Assembly: GCA_947175655.1 (NCBI GenBank)
Contig: CAMWNQ010000041.1
Location: 1 to 12,467 of the forward strand
DNA from: an uncultured Clostridia bacterium
GTDB lineage: Bacteria > Bacillota > Clostridia > Oscillospirales > Ruminococcaceae
DNA: 12,467 bases
Reading direction: 5' to 3'
In this document: piece after piece, positions 1 through 6,308 of the stretch
How positions within the stretch are numbered: the first letter of the stretch is position 1
Layout of the letters: every line of letters starts with the position of its first letter
Notes under the pieces: model-generated
What the model was told of the DNA's origin: nothing
Seen by the model: the letters and a program-made list of their open reading frames with translations, nothing else
Databases searched by the model: none
Made by a program: the position numbers and the translations under genes

Positions 1-1086
1 AAATTTATCAATTTCAGATTTAGTATTTGAAAAATCAAGACTTATTCTCAATGCACTGTCAGCCTCACGGGGAGTAAGTCTGAATTCGTCCAGAACACCG
101 CTTTTTGCTCCCTTTGAACACGCTGAACCGCTTGAAACATAAATTTCATAATTTTCAAGATAATGAAGCATTATTTCAGAACGTATTCCAAGTACAGAAA
201 TATTAAGTATGTATGGTGAACAGTTTTCATTTGAATTGATTTTTATATCATCAAGTTTTCCGAGCTGTTCACAAAGATATTTTTTTAATTCTGAAACATA
301 ATCATATCTTTCATTAATACTTTCTGCCAGAGATTTTACTGATGCACCGAATCCCATTATAAGCGGAACACTTTCAGTTCCGGAACGCACACCGTTTTCC
401 TGTTTTCCGCCATTCAGAAGAGGTGTAAGCCTTATACCCTTTTTCATATACAAAGCTCCTGTACCCTTGGCAGAATGTATCTTATGACCGCTTAAAGATA
501 TCAAATCAGCATTAAGTTCCCTAACCTTAAATGGAATTTTCATATATCCCTGTACACAGTCACAATGAGTAATTATATCAGGAAATTTTCTCTTCAAAAC
601 AGAAAAAACTTTTTTTACTGGAAGTATGTAACCCGTCTCATTATTCACAAGCATCATACTTATCAAAAAAGTATCATCATTTACAGCATCAATAAAATCT
701 TCCGGATTAAATATGCCATTTGCATCAGGAGAAATTCTTATTACCTCAAATCCTGATTTTTCAAGTTCATTGACAGCCTCTTTTACTGATGAATGTTCAA
801 CACTGCTTGTCACAATACGTTTTTTTCTTTTTCCATATACGCCTGCTGAACCTTTAAGAGCCATATTACTGCTTTCAGTAGCTCCTGATGTAAAATAAAT
901 ATTTTTACTTTCACAGCCGATTGAATCTGCAATAATTTTTCGTGCCTCGTCAACAGCAAGCTGAGCCCTGACTCCCATTGAATGAAGAGAAGAAGGATTT
1001 CCGTAAAGTTCCACAAGACCTCTGTTTATAGCTGTTATTGCCTCATCACACGGTTTTGTTGTTGAAGCATTGTCAAAATAAATCAT
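1..1086 (-). CDS. Cysteine desulfurase, class I (IscS/NifS-like), 3'-truncated by window edge
   Basis: This is a PLP enzyme that takes sulfur from L-cysteine as a persulfide, giving alanine, and passes it to Fe-S cluster or thio-tRNA assembly in the cytoplasm. Reading the minus strand from the ATG at 1086 gives 362 residues with no stop; the family is usually about 380-400, so only the C-terminal tip is missing. It starts MIYFDNASTT. Visible features are the GATESSN cofactor loop (about 68-74), His97 in VEHSS, Asp176 and Gln179 in HCDCVQG, the PLP lysine K202 in SGHK, and the active-site Cys323 in GSACSKG. The GSAC loop marks class I (IscS/NifS) and not SufS. An AGGTGA ribosome site lies 6 nt upstream. 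It is divergent from the yfhO-family gene. In Clostridia a gene of this type often precedes thiI, which here would lie outside the window; that link is inference. Confidence 0.95.
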   Translation of the reverse strand, partial: MIYFDNASTTKPCDEAITAINRGLVELYGNPSSLHSMGVRAQLAVDEARKIIADSIGCESKNIYFTSGATESSNMALKGSAGVYGKRKKRIVTSSVEHSSVKEAVNELEKSGFEVIRISPDANGIFNPEDFIDAVNDDTFLISMMLVNNETGYILPVKKVFSVLKRKFPDIITHCDCVQGYMKIPFKVRELNADLISLSGHKIHSAKGTGALYMKKGIRLTPLLNGGKQENGVRSGTESVPLIMGFGASVKSLAESINERYDYVSELKKYLCEQLGKLDDIKINSNENCSPYILNISVLGIRSEIMLHYLENYEIYVSSGSACSKGAKSGVLDEFRLTPREADSALRISLDFSNTKSEIDKF

Positions 1087-1177
1087 TAATTATCACCTGT
1101 TATTATATATACATATCGTACAGCCAAAAGCACCGGTAAAATACTATATGTTTTCTCTTTGGATATACTCTGAAATT

Positions 1178-1206
1178 ATTATATTATATTATTCCAAACT
1201 TGTCAA
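1178..1206 (-). promoter_or_regulatory. Consensus sigma-A promoter for the cysteine desulfurase
   Basis: On the minus strand, a perfect -35 TTGACA (1206-1201) is followed by a 17-nt spacer and a perfect -10 TATAAT (1183-1178). Transcription would start near 1171, leaving a leader of about 85 nt before the ATG at 1086. I see no recognisable riboswitch or terminator in that leader. Confidence 0.85.
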
Positions 1207-1271
1207 GCAAAACAAATTATCAAATCATTCAAAAAAACAAGTGAAAGTTGGAGATTAATTGTATTTTTTTC

Positions 1272-1300
1272 TTGACAAACAGAAGTTAATGTGATATACT
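1272..1300 (+). promoter_or_regulatory. Sigma-A promoter with extended -10 for the yfhO-family gene
   Basis: The -35 TTGACA (1272-1277), a 17-nt spacer and the -10 TATACT (1295-1300) form a strong promoter. TGTG at 1290-1293 region immediately before the -10 fits the extended -10 (TRTGn) pattern. The start point would be near 1307. This leaves only about a dozen nt before the ATG at 1319, which argues for the later start at 1373. The block TAATGTGATATACTAT (1287-1302) recurs exactly at 4450-4465. Confidence 0.85.
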
Positions 1301-1359
1301 ATGATATAAATAAAAAATATGATTGATACAGATATAGAAAATTCAAAAGAAATTTCAGC

Positions 1360-1364
1360 GGAGG
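1360..1364 (+). promoter_or_regulatory. Ribosome binding site that sets the yfhO-family start
   Basis: GGAGG lies 8 nt before the ATG at 1373. The in-frame ATG at 1319 has only AT-rich sequence upstream and no Shine-Dalgarno match, so 1373 is preferred. Confidence 0.8.
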
Positions 1365-1372
1365 CACTCAGA

Positions 1373-3838
1373 ATGAACCCCAGTTTAAAGAACATCAGGG
1401 AAAAAGAAAAATATTTGATTTCGTTTTTTCTGGGATTTATTGCACTCTTTATAGCAATAATTCCTGTTATGATTACTGAAAATGGATATTTTATATATTA
1501 CGGTGACTATAATTCACAGCAAATTCCGTTTTATACACTCGCAAACAATGCTGTACGCAACGGACAATTCGGCTGGAACTGGTTTACTGATTTGGGTTCG
1601 GATTTTATAGGCTCATATGCTTTTTACCTTTTCGGAAGTCCGTATTTCTGGATAAGTACCCTACTGCCTGAAAAATTAATAACTTTTTCTATGCCGGTTC
1701 TGTTATGCATAAAACACGGAATGGCATCCCTAACAGCTTATGCATTTATAAGAAAATTTGTAAGAAATAAAAATGCGTGTGTTATAGGCGGTCTGCTCTA
1801 TGCATTTTCTGGATTCCAGATTTTCAATATATTTTTCAATCACTTTCAGGATGTAACATCATTCTTCCCTCTTATGCTCATCGCTCTTGAAGAACACGTA
1901 AATAACAATAGAAAAGGTATATTTGCTGTTATTGTAGGAGCTATGGCTGTTTTAAATTACTTTTTCTTTACAGGACAAGCTGTATTTTTAATAATTTATT
2001 TTTTAATGAGGGTCGGTTCTCGGGATTTCAATATAAACTGGAAAAAAACTCTGACTCTTTCAATCGAAGCTGTTGCTGGAACTATGATAGCATCTTTCAT
2101 ACTTCTTCCATCAGTATTAATAATTCTTGAAAACTACAGAGTAAGAGAACATCTTTACGGTCTTGATATGGTTTTATATAATGACAGAACCCGTATTCCA
2201 AGAATTATACAGTCATTCTTTATGCCTGTTGACGTTCCTGCCAGACCGAACCTGTTTAATTCAAAATATGCCAAGTGGGCATCAATAGGCGGATATTTTC
2301 CTTTATTCTCAATGGTAGGAGTCATCGCATTCATAAGAAAAAATAAAAAGCACTGGGCAAACGAACTGTTTTTTATATGTATGATATGTGCATTCATACC
2401 AATACTTAACAGTGGTTTCTATATGTTCAACAGTTCATACTATGCCAGATGGTTTTATATGCCTATCCTTATAATGGCAATGATGACTGCACAGGCTCTT
2501 GATGACAATGACGCTGATTTTTCATCAGGTATTAAAATATGTGGAATTATGCTTGCCGTATTCGGTATCATATCAATTCTTCCTGAAAAAAAAGACGATA
2601 AAATATTATTGTTTGACCTTCCAAGGGATATTGCATATTTTGGACTTTCTCTTGCTGTAGCCATAGTATTTCTGATATTTACATACATAATATGGAAAAA
2701 GAAAAAAAGAAATATCAATTTTATAAATCAGGCTTTATCACTTACTGTTATTTCCTGTATAGGCTGTACACTTCTTGCAGTAATATACGGTGCAAACACT
2801 CCGTCAACGGCAAAAGAATTCATAGATGCCTCAATAGAGGGAAAAGATTCTGTATATGAAAAAGTAAGCAATGACAATTTCTTCAGAGTTGATATGTCAA
2901 AGGATTATGACAATTATCCTATGAACTGGGGACTGCCTTCAATGAGAGCATTCCAGAGTGTTGTATCACCTTCCATTATGGAATTCTATGATAAAATAGG
3001 AGTACAGCGTGATGTTGCATCACGTCCAGAAACTTCCCACTACACTTTGAGAGGACTGTTTTCGGTAAAATACTACTATCAAAAAAATGACCGCTACAAA
3101 AATTCGGAAAAACAGACAGAAATAAATATCCCTGAAGAACTTCCAGAGTTTGAACTTGTGGAGTCAGGAAAATATTTTGACGTATATGAAAACAAATTGT
3201 ATATACCTATGGGATTCGCCTATGACTCATATATAACTGATGAAGAGGCTGAAAAATATGGTGAAACAGTTACTGAAAAAGCATTGCTTTCTGTATTGGT
3301 TCTCAGTCCTGAACAGGCTGAAAAGTACCGACATATCCTTCATAAAAAAGAAAGCATTGAAATTTCAGGACTCAATAAAAATGATTACAGGGAAATATGC
3401 CGTGAAAAACAGAATGTTGCATCATCTTCATTCAGTTATGATTCATACGGATTTACTTCGGAAATTTCACTTCAAAAACCTCAGCTGGTATTTTTCAGTG
3501 TTCCGTACAGTTCTGGATGGTCAGCCGAGGTAAACGGTCAGCCTGTTGATGTTGAAAAAGTATCATATGGGTTTATGGCTGTAAAAGCGGATACCGGTGA
3601 AAATACAATCGTTTTTAAGTACCGTACCCCTGGTCTCTATGAGGGATCCGCAATATCCATTGCCGGTTTAGCAATCCTGATTATATATCTTGTTGCTGAG
3701 TTCAGAAATAAGGATAAATATAAAAATGATAAATTTACTCATAAACATTACTATAATTATAATTCTATTAATAAAATAAGAGCCTGCTATAATTATGAGG
3801 AAAATTTAAAAAATAATATAAATCAACAAAAGGAATGA
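1373..3838 (+). CDS. YfhO-family multispanning membrane protein (putative GT-C type glycosyltransferase)
   Basis: This is an 821-residue integral membrane protein when started at the ATG at 1373; an in-frame ATG at 1319 would add 18 polar residues but lacks a ribosome site. A first hydrophobic segment (about 14-34) is followed by GDYNSQQIPFY (44-54), the conserved outer-loop motif with an acidic residue (D45) typical of GT-C/YfhO proteins. Many further hydrophobic segments follow, then a soluble, presumably extracellular region. It closes with the GWSAEVNGQ motif near the C-terminus and a last membrane span (about 757-776). B. subtilis YfhO and Listeria GtlB are known to be needed for lipoteichoic acid glycosylation; the acceptor here is unknown. 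The final 44 residues form an Asn/Tyr/Lys-rich tail that looks like read-through of spacer DNA. nudF follows after 6 nt. Confidence 0.9.
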   Translation: MNPSLKNIREKEKYLISFFLGFIALFIAIIPVMITENGYFIYYGDYNSQQIPFYTLANNAVRNGQFGWNWFTDLGSDFIGSYAFYLFGSPYFWISTLLPEKLITFSMPVLLCIKHGMASLTAYAFIRKFVRNKNACVIGGLLYAFSGFQIFNIFFNHFQDVTSFFPLMLIALEEHVNNNRKGIFAVIVGAMAVLNYFFFTGQAVFLIIYFLMRVGSRDFNINWKKTLTLSIEAVAGTMIASFILLPSVLIILENYRVREHLYGLDMVLYNDRTRIPRIIQSFFMPVDVPARPNLFNSKYAKWASIGGYFPLFSMVGVIAFIRKNKKHWANELFFICMICAFIPILNSGFYMFNSSYYARWFYMPILIMAMMTAQALDDNDADFSSGIKICGIMLAVFGIISILPEKKDDKILLFDLPRDIAYFGLSLAVAIVFLIFTYIIWKKKKRNINFINQALSLTVISCIGCTLLAVIYGANTPSTAKEFIDASIEGKDSVYEKVSNDNFFRVDMSKDYDNYPMNWGLPSMRAFQSVVSPSIMEFYDKIGVQRDVASRPETSHYTLRGLFSVKYYYQKNDRYKNSEKQTEINIPEELPEFELVESGKYFDVYENKLYIPMGFAYDSYITDEEAEKYGETVTEKALLSVLVLSPEQAEKYRHILHKKESIEISGLNKNDYREICREKQNVASSSFSYDSYGFTSEISLQKPQLVFFSVPYSSGWSAEVNGQPVDVEKVSYGFMAVKADTGENTIVFKYRTPGLYEGSAISIAGLAILIIYLVAEFRNKDKYKNDKFTHKHYYNYNSINKIRACYNYEENLKNNINQQKE
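3785..3793 (+). promoter_or_regulatory. Possible internal extended -10 promoter ahead of nudF
   Basis: TGCTATAAT sits in the AT-rich tail of the yfhO-family gene: the -10 TATAAT is at 3788-3793, preceded by an extended TGn. The -35 position (CTATTA, 3765-3770) is a poor match. It could give nudF its own transcription start about 45 nt upstream of its ATG. This is tentative, because AT-rich DNA often produces such matches. Confidence 0.3.
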
Positions 3839-3844
3839 AACAAT

Positions 3845-4381
3845 ATGCACCTTGAAGAAAAAACAGTTTCAAGTAAAACTATTTATGAAGGTATTATATT
3901 TACCGTAAAAAAAGATATTGCCCAGCTTGAAGACGGTAGCCAAGCCCACCGTGATGTTATAATACATTCAGGCGGTGTATGCGTTATACCAGTAACTGAT
4001 GACAATGAAATATTTATGGTCAGACAGTTCAGATATCCGTTTCAGACTGTAACATATGAAGTTCCTGCCGGAAAACTCAACCTGAATGAAAATCACGCAG
4101 AATGCGGAAGACGTGAACTGCTTGAAGAAACAGGAGTGACCTGTAAGGAATATATATATCTTGGTGAAATGTATCCAACTCCGGCATACAATTCAGAAAT
4201 AACACATATGTATCTTGCCAAAGGTCTTGAATACAAGAGCCAGAAGCTCGATGAGGGAGAATTCCTTGATGTAATCAAAATTCCCATCTCAAAAGCTATT
4301 GAGATGGTTATGAACAATGATATAAAAGACGGAAAAACTCAACTCATCATTCTTAAAGCTTCAAGACTTTTGAACATCTAA
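3845..4381 (+). CDS. nudF: NUDIX hydrolase, ADP-ribose pyrophosphatase type
   Basis: This cytoplasmic hydrolase probably splits ADP-ribose to AMP and ribose 5-phosphate, removing a reactive NAD breakdown product. The 178-residue length is normal for NudF/YqkG-like enzymes. The Nudix box is complete: G76, E82, then R90-E91-L92, E94-E95 and G97-V98, matching GX5EX7REUXEEXGU, with the Mg-binding glutamates intact. A proline-containing stretch, YPTPAYNSE, follows about 15 residues after the box, the position that marks the ADP-ribose subfamily. The start at 3845 has AAAGGA about 10 nt upstream, overlapping the end of the preceding gene, so translation is probably coupled. It is convergent with spoVG. 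No strong intrinsic terminator is visible after its stop, only the weak AT-rich palindrome at 4429-4465. The family call is firm; the exact substrate is inferred. Confidence 0.93.
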   Translation: MHLEEKTVSSKTIYEGIIFTVKKDIAQLEDGSQAHRDVIIHSGGVCVIPVTDDNEIFMVRQFRYPFQTVTYEVPAGKLNLNENHAECGRRELLEETGVTCKEYIYLGEMYPTPAYNSEITHMYLAKGLEYKSQKLDEGEFLDVIKIPISKAIEMVMNNDIKDGKTQLIILKASRLLNI

Positions 4382-4428
4382 ATAGTCCTCAGCAGGCGTA
4401 TTTCCCCACTTACATAAAACAATTCAAT

Positions 4429-4465
4429 ATAGTATTTACATTATCAAAATAATGTGATATACTAT
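4429..4465. repeat. 37-bp interrupted palindrome between nudF and spoVG
   Basis: The left arm ATAGTAT-TT-ACATTAT and the right arm ATAATGT-GAT-ATACTAT pair as two perfect 7-bp stems around a small internal loop and a CAAA apex. It spans exactly the promoter elements at 4435-4463. It could be an operator for a dimeric regulator, or a weak AT-only 3'-end hairpin for the convergent nudF and spoVG transcripts. Neither side has a good U-tract. Confidence 0.6.
4435..4463 (+). promoter_or_regulatory. Plus-strand promoter antisense to spoVG, upstream of murC
   Basis: The -35 TTTACA (4435-4440), a 17-nt spacer and the -10 TATACT (4458-4463) with an upstream TGTG extended -10 make a good sigma-A promoter. 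The downstream DNA first crosses the whole of spoVG in antisense and then reaches murC at 4880, giving a leader of roughly 410 nt. No other plus-strand gene begins in between. Confidence 0.6.
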
Positions 4466-4479
4466 TTATGAAATAATAT

Positions 4480-4761
4480 TTATTGTTCTGTGCCTTGCGG
4501 AAAAGACGTTGATTTGAGTGCATAAGCACTGAGAACTGAATCTTCAAGCTTTTTTCTGGATTCAGCAATAACAGGATGCACTATATCTCTGAAAGTACCA
4601 GTCTCATCTTTACGGCTCGGCATAGCTACAAAAAGCCTTTCTTCCCCCTGAACTATCTTAATATCGTGTACGGCAAGCATATTGTCAAAGGTAACTGAAA
4701 CAATAGCCTTAAGTCTGCCTTCCGGTATAAGTTTCCTTATTTTTACATCTGTAATCTCCAT
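4480..4761 (-). CDS. spoVG: SpoVG, nucleic-acid-binding regulator
   Basis: This is a 93-residue SpoVG homologue (family usually about 85-100). It begins MEITDVKIRK and carries the signature LFVAMPSRKDETGTFRDIVHP (split by residue runs: FVAMPSRK then FRDIVHPV) at about 43-63, followed by the ARG/SRKKLEDSVL-type helix. In the family this is a small dimeric protein that binds DNA and RNA. It is needed for spore cortex formation and septation control in Bacillus and acts as a pleiotropic regulator in non-sporulating Firmicutes. A perfect AGGAGG (4774-4769) sits 7 nt before the ATG, so it is probably well translated. No convincing sigma-A or sigma-H promoter is visible between it and murC. From memory, Clostridium genomes place spoVG near murC in the same direction; here the two are divergent. 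Confidence 0.95.
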   Translation of the reverse strand: MEITDVKIRKLIPEGRLKAIVSVTFDNMLAVHDIKIVQGEERLFVAMPSRKDETGTFRDIVHPVIAESRKKLEDSVLSAYALKSTSFPQGTEQ

Positions 4762-4827
4762 AAAAATGCCTCCTAATATAAGCTTTTATATGGATATAAT
4801 TGCCGTCAGGGGAGTAAAATATACATA

Positions 4828-4849
4828 TCTGAAAAATTTTCGTTTCAGA
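4828..4849. repeat. Inverted repeat in the spoVG-murC divergent spacer
   Basis: TCTGAAA (4828-4834) and TTTCAGA (4843-4849) form a perfect 7-bp inverted repeat around an 8-nt centre. It lies 31 nt upstream of the murC start. It could be an operator in the divergent control region or a hairpin in the murC leader. Confidence 0.45.
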
Positions 4850-4866
4850 AATTTTATAATCAAGAT

Positions 4867-4873
4867 AAGGGTG
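4867..4873 (+). promoter_or_regulatory. Ribosome binding site setting the murC TTG start
   Basis: AAGGGTGATAA contains GGTGAT, a match to the 3' part of the extended Shine-Dalgarno sequence. It lies 6 nt before the TTG at 4880. It supports this TTG over the in-frame GTG at 4871, which would overlap the site, and over the far upstream TTG at 4682. Confidence 0.6.
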
Positions 4874-4879
4874 ATAAAC

Positions 4880-6298
4880 TTGTTAAAAGACATACTGAAA
4901 GGGCGAAAGCATATTCATTTTATCGGAATAGGCGGTTCGGGAATGTATCCGCTAGCACAGATACTCCATTCACAAGGATATTATCTGACAGGTTCGGACA
5001 ACAATCAAACTGAAACGCTTGATGCCGTAAGAAAAATGGGTATTCCCGTATTTATGGGACAGCGTGCCGAAAATATTGAAGGTGCTGATTTAATCGTCCA
5101 CACTGCCGCAATAATGTTGGATAATCCGGAACTTATTGCAGCAAAAAACAGTGGTGTTCCGGTTCTCGAAAGAAGTGACCTCCTCGGAATTGTCACAGAT
5201 TGGTACGACAATGCAATATGTGTTTCAGGAACTCACGGAAAAACTACTGTTACTTCAATGATAACCCAGATTCTTTACACTGCCGGAATTGACTTGTCGG
5301 CATATATAGGCGGAAAGCTTCCTTGTATAAACGGAAGCGGAATTGCCGGAAAAAGTGATATTTTAGTATGTGAATCGTGTGAATTTGTGGACACGTTCCT
5401 GAAACTCTATCCGGATATCGCCGTAATACTCAATATTGATGCAGACCATTTGGACTACTTTAAAACAGTAGACAATATTATAAAATCATTTCATAAGTTT
5501 GCCGAAAATGCGTCAAAGGCAATAATAATAAATGCTGGCGATGCAAATTCTATGAAGTCCATTGAGGGCATTTCCGGAAAAGATATAATAACTTTCGGCA
5601 GTGACTGTTCATTTGACTATTATCCGGAAAATGTTCAGAAAATAAATGGTCTGAAATCAAAATATACCCTTATGCATAAGGGAAAAGCACTGGGCGAAAT
5701 AACGCTCAATGTTGCAGGAAGCCATAATGTTTTAAATTCTGTCGCCGCTGCTGCTGCTGCAATCTATGTGGGTGCGGATTTTAATGCTATACAGAAAGGT
5801 CTTGAAGAATTTAGGGGAGCTTCACGAAGATTCGAGAAACTCGGCTATGAAAAAGGTATAACTATTGTAGATGACTATGCTCATCATCCCACAGAGTTAG
5901 AGGCCACTCTGAATTCCGCTATGGAAATGGGATTCAACAAAGTCTGGGCTATATTCCAGCCCTTCACCTTTTCAAGAACACATATGCTTATTGATGATTT
6001 TGCGAGGGTTCTTGCAATTCCTGACAAAACTGTATTAACTGATATTATGGGTTCAAGAGAAAAAAATACTTTCGGCATATTTACACGACATCTTGCGGAA
6101 AAAATTCCGAACTGCATATGGTTCAGTCAGGACGAAACCGTAGAACAAACTGATGAACGTAAATATTTCAATTTCAATCAGATTTGTGATTATGTATGTG
6201 AAAATGCAGAAGCCGGAGATTTGATTATTACTCTGGGGTGTGGCGATGCCTATAAAATCGCCAAAAAAATAATAGAAAAACTTAAACAAAAAAGGTAG
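4880..6298 (+). CDS. murC: UDP-N-acetylmuramate--L-alanine ligase (MurC)
   Basis: This is the ATP-dependent ligase that joins L-alanine to UDP-MurNAc, the first step of the peptidoglycan stem peptide, in the cytoplasm. From the TTG at 4880 it is 472 residues, the normal MurC length. The N-terminal Rossmann motif GIGGSGM (16-22) binds UDP-MurNAc, the ATP P-loop GTHGKTT is at 117-123, NIDADHLDYF supplies the central-domain acidic and His residues, and DDYAHHPTE is the conserved C-terminal motif. The open frame extends back to 4682, but those 66 residues read across the spoVG start in antisense and the spacer, do not look like MurC, and are rejected. A weak ribosome site precedes the TTG. Its TAG stop overlaps the ribosome site of the LexA-family gene, so the two are probably co-translated. 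It may be transcribed from the promoter at 4435-4463. Confidence 0.95.
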   Translation: MLKDILKGRKHIHFIGIGGSGMYPLAQILHSQGYYLTGSDNNQTETLDAVRKMGIPVFMGQRAENIEGADLIVHTAAIMLDNPELIAAKNSGVPVLERSDLLGIVTDWYDNAICVSGTHGKTTVTSMITQILYTAGIDLSAYIGGKLPCINGSGIAGKSDILVCESCEFVDTFLKLYPDIAVILNIDADHLDYFKTVDNIIKSFHKFAENASKAIIINAGDANSMKSIEGISGKDIITFGSDCSFDYYPENVQKINGLKSKYTLMHKGKALGEITLNVAGSHNVLNSVAAAAAAIYVGADFNAIQKGLEEFRGASRRFEKLGYEKGITIVDDYAHHPTELEATLNSAMEMGFNKVWAIFQPFTFSRTHMLIDDFARVLAIPDKTVLTDIMGSREKNTFGIFTRHLAEKIPNCIWFSQDETVEQTDERKYFNFNQICDYVCENAEAGDLIITLGCGDAYKIAKKIIEKLKQKR

Positions 6299-6308
6299 GT
6301 TATTTACT

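Noticed and set aside
565..1016. Small open frames on both strands inside the cysteine desulfurase gene
   Set aside because: They are shadows; the minus-strand frame from 1086 carries all cysteine desulfurase motifs without a stop across the region.
4429..4465. Treating the palindrome as a standard bidirectional terminator for nudF and spoVG
   Set aside because: The stems are almost entirely A-T, contain an internal loop, and no clear U-tract follows on either strand, so I list it as a repeat with several possible roles.
4682..4879. 66-residue N-terminal extension of MurC from an upstream TTG
   Set aside because: It reads across the start of spoVG in antisense, has no ribosome site or MurC-like sequence, and the TTG at 4880 gives a normal-length MurC that begins just before the GIGGSGM motif.
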